A stretch of DNA of 64,000 bases from Progne subis subis (GCA_022316685.1 JAKJHU010000038.1:665384-729383); one strand, 5' to 3'. Shown: positions 35,108-49,836, counted from the first letter of the stretch. Notes: a model not told the origin generated them from the sequence alone. Numbers and translations are program-made.

Positions 35108-38100
35108 GATAATGTGTATGGAACATACTTAGAGGAATTTTAAAGGGCAGGGAAGAAAGAGAGGTGAACATCACTGGGTTTCAGTGGGGCAGTCCAGATG
35201 CATGTGTCTTCTGCTAGAATCAGGGGAATGGTCATTGCTGTTGAAGTAAATGGAAAGCTGAATATTGCTTTGGGTAGAATAAGATGAGGTTTCACCCAGT
35301 ACTTTTAAATGCTTCTAAACTGAACTATTTTAAGAATGTTTGTATGTCATTTATAGGAAATCAACTTTTTTCAATGTGTTAACAAAGAGTCAAGCGGCAG
35401 CGGAAAATTTTCCTTTCTGTACTATTGATCCAAATGAGAGTCGAGTACCTGTGCCAGATGACAGATTTGACTTCCTGTGCCAGTATCACAAACCTCCGAG
35501 GTAATTCTTAATATTTTTCTTTAGTTAGGTAGCTGAAATAATATTACTGAACCAAAGCTTTTCCTAAGGGTTTAATGCATTGTAATGTCTAGAAGTCTGT
35601 TACTGACATCTGTTTTAAAGTGTGAAATTATATGTCTACCTGGATTATACCTTTCCCATGCCTCTGATATGACCTTTATTGTGTAAGAATGATAAATGCG
35701 GGAGCTCTCAGTTATTGTTCAGGACCATTTGGTGCTTGGCATTCCTGTCTTTGAAGGTGGCTGCTCCCAGGTGATGGAGGATCTTCTGAAGAGATTTGGA
35801 AAATGAACAGTCATGGACACACCTAACTTGTCATAGGGTTTCTCATTTGAAAGATTTCCACCCTATACTTTGAAGCATTCAAAATATTTTATGTGCTGTA
35901 GGTAGCTAAATAAATATCTGTCATTATCCCTACATCCTGTGATTTGGCGATAGGTTTTATGGGCAGTCTTTTTTGTCCCTGATTTTCTCTCCTTTTCATA
36001 GGCTCTGCTACTTGTTCTGTGGTATATCCAAGGATATTCCTACAGTACATCTCTTCTGATTCCTTCATTATTCTAGGAGTGTATTAATTTTGTCACTTTT
36101 TTTTTGCTATTGACTGTAGTTTTCTGTGTATGTTCAATGTGGGAACTTTTTTTTGCTTGAGCAGCAAAATTTAAGGTGCTTTCAGAAAACAGAAACTTAA
36201 ATAGGGACTTGTGGCTCATTAATTTTAGTTTGCAGTTACTTGCAGAGGTATCTTGAATCAAGTGTGTATACATAAATCATATGACAAACTAACATGCATA
36301 TGTGTGCTTTTTTTTCAACTCTCGGGCCTCAGTTTTAGAGCCAGATCTTACCCACAGTTAAAAAAGACTGATTAGTTGCTAATCAAAAATCCATTTTCTG
36401 ACATAATTTTCAGGTCTAAGCAAGCTGTTTCCATCTGTAACTATTGTGAAGTTTTTAAGTAACTGCATTAATATGACGCTGTTTGTTTAGGTGGATTGTT
36501 GTAACATGTTATCTTGTTTTTCCTGCTCAAGTCAGTGTTTAGCATGATGCATGTATCTTAAAAACAAAACTGCTGAATTAGAGCTTTCAGGCTGTTGCCT
36601 GTGCAGAGATAATGGTATGGCTTTTAAGTTTTGTTGACAGTTTTCTTCTAACTTGTACTATTAGTGGTGCTTTGGCCATGTCAGTAATCTCTTTTCCTTT
36701 TCACTTAGATATGAACAGCTACTCTCAAATTAATACTTGAAGTGACAAAGAGATTATTACCTCTCCCCTCACCGTACCTTTGGCCATCTATCTTTACAGA
36801 GAGTGCTAAGATTGTATGTGTTCTCTCACTAGCAAATTCTCCTTCCCTCACCTTCCCCTCATCACTCTACAATATTAATGAAAATAGTATATTTTCTGAA
36901 TCTGTATTCAGTACTGTTTGATAATAAGCTGGATAATCAGCTTTTATTTGAATGGTCTTTTGACTTTCTACAGACATTTGCTACTTAAACCTAGTGGATG
37001 TGGGCATTAGTGGATAGTTATAGCTCCTGAGTTCACTTATGCTGCTTATATGATTTTTGTATTTCACCATAACAGTAATAAAGCAGAGATAATTAGTGAC
37101 AGTCCAGTAGGACACTTGAGTGAGCTAACTTACTGAGCTGTTTATGCTTGTCTGCCTGAGACTAACTCAGGAAAAGAAGGCTATAGTCACAAAGATAGGC
37201 TACTGAATTGTGATTTAAATGTCTTAATTTCTCTGTATAGTCTTGATTTTGTTCTTCATCTTTATGTAATACGTTCTGTGGTAATTTTCTACTTGTTTGG
37301 ATTAGTAGATGTAATCCATCTGTGCACACAGAATGTTTATAAACAGTGAATTCTCTTTAAATTGGACTCTTGTCTAGCCTCAAGATTTTGTCTTTCAAAA
37401 TCTAAAGCATTCGGGTTTTTATTTCCCGTACGTTACACTTAGTCTTCACAGAACTGCAGTCATTGTTGGGAGATGGGGAAAAGAAAAAAGGGGTGACTGT
37501 CTAAACTGAGATCATGTGTGACAGGACAAAGTGATCTTGCCTTGGTGCCTTCTGTGAGCCAGGAGAGGGGAGAGGGCTGGGCTGGCAGTTGCTGTCTGTC
37601 TGTCCCCCTGAGCTGGGATTGCCAGGGGCATTGCTGATATGAGTTAGTGCCTGTTCTGCACCACGGGAGGAGGAGTTGGGATCTTCAGGTACTGCTTGTT
37701 GCTTGAAGATCCATTCCTCTATCCACAAGAGGAGAGCCTCAGCTTGGTTGGGACTGGTGTGCTGTTATTAGTTAGCCTGTGCCAAAAGCTGACTGGTATT
37801 AATTGGAAATGTAAATGTTTGTAAATCACATAGGCAAAAATTTAGAGACTGTTAACCTTCAGGTAAATCTGTACTTAATAGATTAAGCTACACTGGCAGA
37901 ACTTGTAACCTGTGCTTTTTTTCTTTCTGCAGCAGTGGGATGTATGTGACTGTTGACAATAAATAAGTTGAATGATATAGACTGTACACCGAAGGTGGGC
38001 TCTAAGAACTTACAGTAAAAGCTGCTATGTTGTTGCCAAATGATATAGATGATTTCTTTGAGCTTTAGTGTTACTACTGCTTGCTTGGTGTGAGTGAAAC

Positions 38101-41100
38101 TGTGGATACTTAAAAAAAAAAGAAGAAATCTTAATATATTAAACACAATTCTGAATGCTTGTTATTTTAAGGTATTTGTTTATATTATGTGACTAACTTA
38201 ATTATGTATTTAAATTACTTATTTGTTTGTTACGAATTTCATACAATATTCAGTGAAGGCTGCTTTGTTACATTGTGCCCACCTGTAGCTTTCTCAGAAA
38301 GGAGGTGGTTGATTTTTTATTTTGTTGTTCTCCTGCCCCTGTTACCGCAGTACAGGTACTTTCAAGCAAGGGTTTACAGACTAACGATTGCATTAGTTTC
38401 AGTTTAGTAACTGGAAAGAGAGTATTTTCTGTAGACTGATTCACTTCAGCAGGAACTAAAGCAGAAATGTGCATTTCCCCCCCACCTGTCTATGAATACT
38501 AAATAGGTAGCAGAGGATGAGGTCTGCTAATTCTGTAATGCAAAAAATATGTTTTTCATCTCAACAAGTAGCTCCTGACATGAAAATTATGGCATGGAAG
38601 CCAGAAAGAGTTGCCCTATTAACTGCAATTAATATTTTATGGGACACTGTGTGTTTAGGAGTGATGGGTATCTCACACAAAAACAGACCTGTGTGTATAG
38701 CGTGTCTGAATTTTTAGTACTTAATAAAAGCTTTAATGAAGCTATTTTCTTGCATATTTTTTGTTATAAATTTAATTAAAATGTTGCTTGATCACCTTAA
38801 AATTAGAGCTGTTTTTTTAGTGTAAGTATGTTAAACTCATGTAATTCGAACAGTAATTCATGTCCTAACTCAGGAATAGCTTGAAAGCCTCTGGGTGTGT
38901 GTACCCACCGCTCTTAGCCCATAGGTCTCCCAGCCTGTTGCCACTGTTGTAGAGTGCTGTGCCTGACCAGATGTGCCTCAGGTGACACTGGAGTCCAGCC
39001 TCAGAATGATTTTTACTAGGGTGGTAGAGGAAACTGCAATCTCCTCTTAATCTCATTTATTTTGTGCCCCAGTAGTCGCCTCACCAATTATTTGCATTTT
39101 TTCTGCTTTAAGCTACACGACTAAGTAAAAGAAGTACTCAGGAAAAGCACTGTAAGCCTAAGATAATTAACCTACAGCCTAACTGTAAGTAATTACACTC
39201 AATGACCGCATTGGCTGATAAGAATCAGCCTGTCTGAAAACATTAATAAAAGGGTGATTTTAAAGTCTTAGATTTCTGCTTCCTCTCTTGCTTAAAATCA
39301 AATGTGATTATAAGCAGGAGTATGTCAAGAGAAGGGATGAATCAAACAACTTCAAAAGTTGTATTTGGTTCATTCCTTGTTTGCACCTGTGAGTTGCCTT
39401 GCACACGTGTTCACAAACACAAACCTTATTGCTGCCACAAACATTTCTGTTCTGTCTACACTATATGTATCTTGGATGTCCTTTTCAAACTTCAAGCAAT
39501 TTTGGTTATCTCAAAGGAGGATAATATATTAATTGCAACTACCCTTCTTCAACTCTAGCACTGTCCATTATACTTCATGATCTTTGTGGTTTTTGTCAGC
39601 AGATTGCTTTATTTTGTTGCATTGCAGATTGGTAAAATGCATTCATTTAGATCTTTAGTGCTCAGGTGATGGTTACTGAAATAAATCTGAGTAAATCCTA
39701 TTGCTGTATAAATCAAGAGTACTCTGCAATATTAAATGGAAGTTCCCTTGAACTCATTGTAGGATAGCATACTCAGATACATGATAAAGTTTTAAAGTCA
39801 AAATTATGTAATCAGTTGCTGGAAAGTAATTTGTAGAAACCAGATCAGCAATGGGACTTTCTGGGGACATCATGTGGGACTTAGTCTGTATTTAAGAAGA
39901 GCATTTATGTAAATGGAAACCACCTGTAGTTTCAAAGTGAGAGATCAATAACTTGGCAGGCTGGGGCTCTAACATATCAGCATATCTAAAAGAATCCTAT
40001 TTCCTTTACAGAAAATTACTGGAAATTGGTAACTATATCCTGTTGTTCTTTTTCCTTAGGTGTTACTGAGTTTGCCTGCTCTTCAGTTTGGTCTGAGCCT
40101 GTGTAAATCACCTGGACTGTTACGTGTGTTGTAGCATTGCTTATGTGCCAGCAGTGAATGAAAAATCTTAAGTAATGGTGATTTGAGCCATTTTTTCTGC
40201 CTGATGGGAGAAGGCAAAATTTAATAAGTTGTATTTTGTTGGTGTAATAACTTACTGAACAACTTGAGAGTGCAGGTGTTTGGCATGTACAGGACACGGA
40301 GTATGTGTTGTAATGCACGTTGAATCTCTCACCTTCTTATAATTCATATAAGTGCAATTTAATTAGCAGATTTTTGCTTCTGGTTCATGTGCCATCAGGT
40401 TCAAGTCTTGTTTGTCAGTACCATGGATAAAATGCTATTAATGAAATAATTCTTGCATAGAAATGACCAGAGTTCACCTGCAGGACCTAGTTCTTTGGAA
40501 GCAGATTCCTTTAACTGCCCGGTGAGGGATTTTGCTCACATTGGTCAAAACTGCTTGCAAGATTGATTGTGGGAGCTGTAATAGGGAGTACAGTCTCCTG
40601 TAAGAGGGAGTTTCAAACTGTTCTGTTTGGAAATGAGCCAAAAATAGCAGTGAGGACAGACTGAGAGTTGAATGGCTCTTAAAGAGATTGTCCCAATATA
40701 CATGTTCTCTTTCTGTGTTGCTGATTTTACTTCGGGTCGATTGTGAATGGTAGCAAATGACTCTTACTTAAGTTGTATGAATTTTCAGAAAGGAAGAATT
40801 TCTCTTTTCTGCAAAATACGTGACCCTATGGATGTGTAAGCCTTTTATTCCTGAGAATGCCCTAACCACAGGACTGCAAAACTGTACTTTGTCTGGCCCA
40901 GTGAGTCTTGTGCTCTTTACTGCATGGTTGCTCATACAGTGAAGGTGGTACACTTAACACAAAGTCAGTGCTGCTGTTTTATAAAGTGAGGTAAAAAATC
41001 CCTTCTCAAGCATTATACCTGTGGTTAAAATGCAGAGATACTTCTGGATTTGATATTCTCTGTTTCGTATTATAAATCCTTGTGACATGCTTTATGGTAG

Positions 41101-44100
41101 ATTGGTGTTGCGCTGATTTGTACAAATGATCAGTTGATGCCACCTGTTCTGATGATCATTTGAGGCTCAGTGACATTATGCTAATGCTGACTAATGAATC
41201 CTAAGAAATGGAAATTAATTTGTTTAGAGGAGGAGAAGAAAAAAGCAAAATGCAGTTAAGTCTTCAGTAAACCACATTCAAGATATACAGTACTTTTCTC
41301 CCATTCTGTGCAGTGTTCTCTGTTTATTTAGTTTCATAATGTTTACTGTTTTCCTTCAGAGTACGGGCAAGTGTGACTAGCTTGTGCCTTTTTCTGCTTT
41401 TCTGTGTATTCATCTTTCTACCACGAAACAGAGATTTAGACCCAGGAAGGGTCTGCCAGTGGGGATAGTTTTAATTTGCTTGGAATGTGAGCTTTGTGGT
41501 ACCCAAAGTAAAGGTGAGAAAGCGCCCTGGAAACCCACACACTTCAAAGGTCTCTTGCTTGTATTACTCAACCGTGAAAGAAATGTGCTGGGGTTTTCCT
41601 TCCATTGTGTAGCAAATGAGGTTGAGTCTGGTGATAGAGTGCCCATCTGCATATGAAGGTATCTGTCTTGCTCTAATGTGGCATCTTTGTAGTGAAAGTG
41701 TGAATTGTTCTGATGGCTGGCCGGGAGGCTAATCCTACCAGAAGGGTGAGAGGGGAACATAGAGCATTTCTTACACCACCTTTGTTTTCCTTAAAACCCG
41801 GGTTAAAATGACAATGGAAAAGTGCTTTAAAGAATGGCATTTTTCTGTCTTGCTTCTGAGTGTTACTCATCAAAAAGCGAGGACTGGGAAGTGGCCCGCA
41901 GTTTCTTCTGAAGTATATTAGTTCTGTTTGTATCAGGCAAAAGCAGTTACTGGGTTAATGCATTGATATTTACTGGCTTCTATTTTCAGAATACGAGTTA
42001 CTCTTGGTAGTGTCTTAAATAAGGATTTGTTCTGAGTTTGTGTACTGGCAGTTAAAAAATATAGTGGGACAAAAACATAAAATTTGCAAAGTTGTTTTAC
42101 TTCAGAGTGTACTTATATTCATGTTCTTTTGACTGCATTCCACAGCATTAAGTTGCAGCACACAATATGTCTTCGCAGGGATGGGTCCTTCTTTTCATGG
42201 GCCTAGTGAAGTTTAAAGCCACTATTGTATCACTTGAACTTAAGTAACATACTGTATTGTGTTAGACAATTGCTTCTAAGTACATCACAAAGATATTAAT
42301 TACATAAAACATGTTATTATGTTCCTAATTTATTATAACTGACCAGTTTAGTGACAGTTTGAACTTCACCTTGGTAAACAAAAAGATTTTGTCCAGATCT
42401 TGTATTGTGAAATTATTTTATTTGAAAGAAATAAATTTTCTTTGAAAGTGTAGAGTAAGATTGAAAACAAAACTTTTAGGTTACCACTCTTCCAGAAATA
42501 ATTGATGTTCCTTACTCAAACAGATTCTAGTGAATCATGTCTCCCCAAATTAGAGAGTTAATTTGAAGTGAGGAAGCACATCTGCTGGTTTATTTGCAGT
42601 CAAATGGAAGTGGGGTAGCACTAAAGAAAAAAAAGTTGGAATTGCGTTTTGTTCTGCCTAAGTCAGTTGGCTCGGAGCAGAGACAATGATCCATAGATTT
42701 CTGTAACTACATTGTTTTCTGTCTGGGATATAGCTGTCATACCAGGCACTGTGATGAGAAGGGTGATCTTACTGCTGGTGGAGTTTTGTGCTGTTACAGG
42801 TTTGACAGCAGTCATGGTGTCAAATATTTCAGTATTTGAAAAAATATATTTATCATCGAGTTCTTACACTAATAAAAGTAAAGCTCAGTTTGGGCTGTAG
42901 ACAATAAAGATTTCAGAAGTGTAATACTGTGTAGAAGATTACGGGCTAGGTCATTCCTAGCCCTCATTCCCACCTCTGTGGTTGTTTTAGTCTGTGGGCA
43001 GCACTGCAAAGGTAGGTCTTTGGAAAAGGCATCTTAAGGTACACCACAGAATTTTTATCTTTGGATTTAAATCTACGTTGAAGAGCACTCACCACAGAAC
43101 ACTTCTGCTTTCCAAATCAGCTCTTTTCACTCATGCTCGCTTCAGGGTGGTCACATCCCTCTCCTTGGGGGTGTGAAACTGTGGGTTTGGGTGTTTGCTG
43201 CTGTACTTACTGCCACTAAAATAGTGAGCTGCTTTATTAGTCCCAGCATAGTGCTAATGAAATATGATGGTGATGAAGTGTTTGATGGGAATGAACTACT
43301 CTTCCAGCTATTTATTTTGGAGCCATCAAGCTGGAGATCTTGAGACTGTGGGCGTGCAGTTTCTGGTCTTTTGCAACGTGAGGGATTTACAGCATTTCAG
43401 TGTGGTTCTGTCTCTGCCACTGTTCATGATGATGATGATATTTGCATAGGGCGTATGAAGATGCTTTTAGTCAATATCTTATCACAAAGTTTTACTAGTT
43501 TCTTGGGGTTTTTTCCTGACTCAGCTGGATTTTGAGAAGTAATTGGTTTAGAGTGTACACAAAAAGTTTAATGCCCATTAAGTTATTTGTTCATTTTTTA
43601 ACATGTTCAGAGATTGTGGAGGATAGAAGGTTTGCAGTTTATAAATTTCCCATAGCTTTAAAAGCTTTTTTCTGTCAGCTAATTTGTACTTAATGGCTAT
43701 TCTTTTGTTGCTGTATAAAATGTATTGTGAACATGTCTGCTTAACCCTTTGCTATTCACTATGTTGGAAAACATTACAGCTGTTTATATTATAATACCAT
43801 CTTAATTTATCTGCTTTTTTTTTTTTTCCCAAGTTGTTTGCATAATCCTGAGCATTGCTAATTTTAATCAGCACTGTATTAAAATAAATTAGTTTTTTGA
43901 GAAAGTTGCATAGCCTATTGAACTAAATGGTAACCTTAGAGGTGTGCAATAGCAGAGTGCAGTGGCCTTTTGTGTATTATCCCTTTGGTTCTGTGAGACC
44001 TGCATTACACATGTTTATGCCTCAGTCTTCCAGGCCTGCTTGATTATTGTGTAGTTGTCTGTATCATGCTGCACTTCAAAACTAGTTTACTTAGTTTTAC

Positions 44101-44423
44101 ATAAATATTTACAGAGGACTTAGAGAATGGATATTTTACATGGGATTGGGGGAATTTTGTCTTATGCATTCCATACTGTGATGTTTAACTTGTTCCAGAA
44201 AAGAAGTGTTGGATTTTCATGTTCTGAAGTTATTTCTGTGCCAGAAATTTCGTCTAATGTGTTTTAGTAATGAAACTTCTAACTTTTTTTTTCAGCAAAA
44301 TTCCAGCCTTTCTCAATGTGGTGGATATTGCTGGCCTTGTGAAAGGAGCCCACACTGGACAAGGCTTAGGAAATTCCTTCTTGTCTCACATTAACGCCTG
44401 TGATGGGATCTTTCATCTGATGC
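33564..44423 (+). CDS. OLA1: Obg-like ATPase 1, N-terminal part (three coding exons, truncated by window)
   Basis: OLA1 is a cytosolic ATPase of the Obg family, YchF subfamily, linked to translation and stress control; it prefers ATP over GTP. Coding exons at 33564-33664, 35357-35500 and 44296-44423 join to 373 bases, giving 124 codons plus the first base of the next (the human protein has 396 residues). The product starts [11 protein letters not shown] and shows the P-loop GLPNVGKST (residues 29-37), a G2 threonine in FCTIDPN (Thr56) and the G3 motif DIAG (92-95) followed by [15 protein letters not shown]. All splice sites are consensus and the phases agree. The base-recognition motif, coiled coil and TGS domain lie beyond the window. 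No lesion is seen. Confidence 0.95.
33665..35356 (+). other. OLA1: OLA1 intron 2 (1.7 kb)
   Basis: Runs from a GTAGGT donor to an ATTTATAG acceptor and changes from GC-rich to AT-rich away from the promoter. It contains a 52-base T tract. No other feature was recognised. Confidence 0.85.
35055..35106. repeat. Poly(T) tract, 52 bases
   Basis: The longest homopolymer in the window, uninterrupted, about 250 bp before OLA1 exon 3. No AATAAA is found on the minus strand beside it, so a reverse-oriented retrocopy is not supported. Its length is likely polymorphic and prone to assembly error. Confidence 0.95.
35357..35500 (+). CDS. OLA1: OLA1 coding exon 3
   Basis: 144 bases encoding the third base of Gly34 through two bases of Ser82. 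It completes the P-loop (KST), includes the G2 segment [10 protein letters not shown] and ends with CQYHKPP. A GTAATT donor follows at 35501. Confidence 0.95.
35501..44295 (+). other. OLA1: OLA1 intron 3 (8.8 kb)
   Basis: AT-rich intron bounded by GTAATT and a T-rich tract ending TTCAG. A GC-richer island at about 37500-37740 has no coding signature and may be an old repeat. Open frames elsewhere are short and random. No nested gene or clear transposon was recognised. Confidence 0.8.
44296..44423 (+). CDS. OLA1: OLA1 coding exon 4 (G3 motif)
   Basis: 128 bases encoding the last base of Ser82 through Met124 plus one base of the next codon. Contains [18 protein letters not shown] with the G3 DIAG motif, and ends FHLM before a GTATGT donor at 44424. 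Confidence 0.95.
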
Positions 44424-47400
44424 GTATGTAAACTTACTTATCTGTCTTCTCTAGCTTAAGGACAGCATTGTTGTACTGTAATTAATAACTGTGGAGCAAA
44501 TATCCATTACAATTTAACTTCTGCCATTCAATTCAAAGCCATCAGGTCTTGGATTTTTCCAGCCAAGACAATCTTCATCCCCTGCTATCTAACAGGTATG
44601 CCTTTCTTCATTAGTCTTTTACTGAAGACTTAAAAAGAAGCTGGGTTTTTGGAAATCTGCAGTAATGTTGTCATTTTCTTTTGCCAGTAGTGCGTATTTG
44701 TTTAATTTCATGGAGAAGGAGGAATGGAATGTGTTAGTAAAAGACAGAAATGGAAGTAGAAATCTGCTGCTTTTGTAAATCCTTAAAACTTTTCAGATCC
44801 TGAGTGGATGAAGTCTTTGTTGCCTTTTACCTACCAGTGTTTGGCCCAAGTTCCTGAGGAAGTGTGAATCTTTGGGAACCAGTGCCCTGAAACAAGCTGT
44901 CAGCCTGGTGGGTGGACAGTGAACACTGAATCTCTGCAGTCACAGTAGAAAGTGGTTTAAGAAGAGCTTGGGCAGGCTGCACCTGTTCAAGGGCAATAGG
45001 CAGGGGGCTGGAGGGTGAGACTTGTGTGCCAGCAAGCTGGAAAGGAGGTGTTGTTGAAGATGAAGGGAAGATAAGAATGATAAAATGTTGGTAAGAAGAG
45101 CTGTAACAAGAAGTGATCTGGGGATTCTGTGTTTTCAAACCATGAAAAATTTAGTGTTTGTTTTCATTTGGATTTGATCTGGAGCACATTTTTGCCTTTG
45201 AGCATTGAAAGTGTTGCTCCCTGTCTTTATGCTGTTGTGATATGCACTACTACTGCCTGTGGTAATGGCCAGCATGGGAAGCGGAGTCCTTCAGAGGATT
45301 GGTCTTTTTCTTTTTGATGGATGCCAGGCAGGAAGTCAGAAGCAGGTCATTGTGGATTTGTACTGTAGACTTCAAGCTCTGCATGCCTGAGTGTATTGAA
45401 GGAAGGCTTGTTAGCTTTGGCTTAGCTTGGGTTCAGGTTGGTAATTCTGCTGAAAGCAGTTTGAGAATTAACCAAGTTGTATTAATTAAGGTAACAATAG
45501 GTAAGAAAGTGGCTTGATAGGAACGGAGTTGAGTATGATGGGACAAACTTTGGGTAGCTCACCAAAGGTATTTTATAGTTCTAGGCTAAAGGGTTTATTA
45601 TAAATTGTCTTTTCTTTAGGACAGAAGGTTTATTTGTGGGGGTTTTAGCTGCCATAACAGAATACACTGTTGTTACCTCTTTGTGTTCTGAGATGTTTTT
45701 TGGAGAAGGCTGTTGCCTATCAGTTGAGGCACCAAAAGTGCACAGATGAACTCTTCCCTGGCATAAAGCTGAGGAGAAAGGCTATCTGTTTCCACCTGGC
45801 TAATTCTCTGCTTTCTTTACTTCATTTAAAAAGAGGCAATACCCCCATCTTGAAATGACTGTGGATTTTCAGCCTTCAAATTTCCATATACTTGTTAGAC
45901 TTTTCCTGAGATACACAGTTTTCATTAAAGCAATAAAAACATTGTTTTATGTGTCTAAGGCATATTTTAATATATGCAAAGGAAAGGGCAACACGTGGCA
46001 ACCACACATGGTAGGGTAACAGGACAAGTAGAAAGGAGAGGTAAGTTTGTGTTGAGCGCCACTGTATTTTTATACATGGTTATTGACAATATGAAGTAGA
46101 TTCTCTTAGCAAACAAGGCAGTTAAGTTTTCCCTGGAAGGATAGAACAATCCATTCCTGGGTTTTGATACTTTCTGTTGATTTTTTTTCTGTAAAAGTGC
46201 ACAAACTGAAAATGATTTACTGATACCAAACCAGTTGGTCTGCATACACTTAAAAAGAAAACTTTCAGGTGTTATCCCAGTTTCTTAGAGGTAGGGGTAT
46301 AATTTACTTTTGGTCACACCCAGTTATGAAAACCTTAGACAGATATACTTGCTTACTTACTGGCTGAGTGAATGGGGGTTTGAATTTTGTAATGGTTGTC
46401 TGTCCTGGGTAGTGATGTTTGCAGTCCCATAGTGACCTGACACAGCTTATGTTCATCTTCCAAGTTTCACAGTTTAATTTGAAACATTTCTGACAGTTCT
46501 GTTCTCCAATGTTTCAGGTGTGCTGCAGTTTTAACTGAGGCGGCAGTGTTTTTTGTGGTGACAGAAGGCAGGCTGTTTGAGGGTTATTTTGTAGTGTTTC
46601 TTTCCCAGTTTAATGGCTTTTACCACCTTTCAACTTTTATGGCAGATGGGTCACAAGTACTTGTAGAAAGTTACTTTCTTTGTATGGTGAACTATAAATG
46701 GCAACTTTGTTACAAATGTAAATGAAAAATTACACTTAAACAATGCTTCACTGAGGAAAATGGTAGATATATCAGTATTTAGTCTCTGCTATAGCTCTGT
46801 CAAGTTTTTGAACGTACTGGATGTTAAACAGCCAGAGCTCTTCAAGTTTTTGAATTTCTCTTCCCACTGATATTGTGCAGTCCTAGTTTTCTAGCAAATA
46901 TGTTCCACATTTTTCTCTTATTTTTAGTTTCTTTAATGAAATCCAGTCTCTTCAAAGGTACAGAAATTGGGAGGAAATCTGTAAAAGTACTTTGCTATCA
47001 AATGCTCCTTTTCAGTTAATTAAAAAAAACCCAACACATTAGGGTTGGATGCCCAGTGTTTAAAGTAGGGCAGGCAACACTGGGTTTTGGCTTTTGCCAT
47101 CCCTGGTGTGCCGGTCCTGCAGAGGATGGTGTGAACTGCCTGCGGTGCTGGGGAGCGTGGGCAGGTAGGGCTGGGAAACTCCTGCTCTGCTCCTCTGGAA
47201 CTGCTCTGACTTCACAGCAGAGGAGCTCCAGCTGCCTCTTAGCAGCAGGATGGAGAGTTTGGTAACTGATAATCCGTGCAATCTTGTTCTTTGTGACAAG
47301 AGTGAAAGAACTGTGAGGCTAGGTAAACATCCCCTGTGGTCTTACGGAAGTGACTGGTGTGACCAATGCAAACGGATTCCTAGAAAGCTTTAATTGCTTT

Positions 47401-49836
47401 TACTCCAGTTTTATCTTTGTTAAAACTGGAAATGTTGAGTCCACCCTCCTGGTTCTGCCTCCTTCAGGGTTTTAGCTAACTTGTAAAGCTATTTGTCATT
47501 ACTTAAAGCTTTGATAGCTATGAATCATGTCAGTTGAGCATAGTTTATTCTTACTTGAAAAAAGCACTAATCAAAACTGAGTTTGACAATATTTTTGCTG
47601 ATTTTTGCTCAGCATTTAAAATCAAGTTGATTTAACTTTATTTAACTTTTTTTACCATCATGAAGGTTAATGGGAACTTTTAGTAATGCTGCCAGTGTTT
47701 TGATTTGCCCACAAAAATCAAAGTGATGATGAAGTTATTTAACTGAATAAGATACATCCTCTTTTTTGACTTATTTTTTTTGACTTCCTATAAGAATGTG
47801 TGTATTTTCTATATAAATATTCTATTCATCTGTAGCTTTTATATACTTGAGGCATGATGCTTTTTCCCCTCCATGTTCTCTAACAAGAATCCATACGTGC
47901 TGATTGCTGCTCCTGGAATCCGGGGAGGCATGTGAGGATATCGCTTAGCCACACTCCACTGCACTAACGTTTCAGTGAACCAAGTATGACTTGCATCTCA
48001 TCCTTTCAGCATGTGTGTTCTGTGCTTTGGGAATCATAGTGCCTCAGTTTATGCAGCTGTAGCTTGGCTCTGTCACTTCTAATATCTGAAACTGTTTTTT
48101 TCATCTTTATAATGTGACAAAATTCACCTTGAAATGATGTCTGATGTTTTGAGACATATCTTAACATATCCTTTTAAAAAAATTGTATTGTTTTTGACAT
48201 ATTTTGGTTCAATTTTTTGAAGATACTTTGGTTTTGTTTTTTATTACTAAGTGTAATTGACACTTGTTAAAAAAGGGTTGCCTGTTTACAAATACAAACC
48301 TTTCACTGTTTAGCTACCAAAGTTTAAAAATTTCTGCACATATCAAACTTGTTAGTGTTACACAACCAAGATGTATTGGTGTATGCTATTGAGTAGCTGA
48401 ATAGTTCCTACTGTAGTTTTCTTATTTATTGTTAGAGCAACTGAATTGAAAGTTTAATAAAGTATTTGCAGTGGCTCATAGTTCAACTAAACTTTCACTT
48501 GGCCTTCAGTAACTTCTCCATATTAAATCCAGAAATTAGAAAGCTTTCAAAATTAACTGGCAATTGTATCTGTGTATTAATCTAATGCTTGTGGGTTTTT
48601 TGTTTGTAGATTTGTTTTTTTGTGATTTTTTTCAGTAAAATATTGTACAGTGTTTTGATTTTGAGAAAAGGCTTTTCATAGGAGATTTTTCTGGTCAGAA
48701 TTATGAAAATGGTATTCCTCTATTAATTTGGCCATCTGATTAGTTAAAAGTGGAAAACTTTTAGCTAATAAGATTTTTCACTTAGTCAAGAAGATAATTA
48801 GAGGAAGGGCAGTAACGTCTTACGATGAAAAATTGCTGAAGAGCATTGCAAGATCTGTCATTGTCCTTGAATGTTAGTGTGCTTGAGATGCAGGAAATCA
48901 CATTATAAAATCACTCTAATCTCCTGGTTTATTGTTGGTGTTTCTTTTCTTTTGGTGTGTGTACATGAACAAAACTTGTGGGTTTATACCTCAAAGATAT
49001 TTGCAGTATACTATTTGCAGCTTTGTCTCCAGGAGTGAATTTGTTTTCCTGGGCATGTGGGTGCAGATGGTGGAACAGGTGCTGGAAAATTGTCATCACT
49101 GTAGTGAGTTAGCCTTTGTTTTTATTGAACAGTAAATTACATTGCCAGACTAAGTAAAACTGATACCTGAGCTTTAATCCATGTTCCTCTAAGGCCAGGT
49201 AGTTACAGTTTAGAGCAGAAATAAACTCAGGTAAGTGTTAAAATAGGTTTCATTCTCAATTTTCTCACAAGTAATTGTTCTGAGAGCTGAATAGGCCTCC
49301 CCAAATACATGGTATTAGGAGCAAAAATTTATATGTATCATATTAGTCCATGATAATTAAATAAATGTTTCTCAAGGATATATTTACGTTTCAGATAGAG
49401 AGTGCTATGAATGTTCAAACATTAATCAAACAGTCCAAAATTCATTTTATGTTGAGGTTGACTCTTGATGTCTCAAATTGAATTTTGATTGTATAGTACC
49501 TAGGAGGTTTCAGTTTCAAATATTGTGAAGTCTGTAATTTTATTTAATTACTTATTCTCATTGAGAAGGAAAATTACTGTTCTTGCATTCTTGCCTAGCC
49601 TTTATCATAGTTTGATAATGCTAGATTTGTTAGTATCACACTAATTGAAGTGACAGTGGATTTTGGAACCCACTTTGTTGTTCATCTTTAGCATAATATC
49701 CTATGCCTCTTCATGTCAGGTTCCTTTTTTGTATCAGAACAGATGAAAACATAAAATTTCCTGTCTAAAGACCATCACCCTTGCTAGAGTAGCAGCATCT
49801 AATGCCATTCTATTTATAGATGGAACTTGTTAAGTT

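Noticed and set aside
35055..35300. Reverse-oriented processed retrocopy with the T tract as its tail
   Set aside because: No AATAAA on the minus strand next to the tract, no gene similarity in the adjacent sequence, and no target duplication found.
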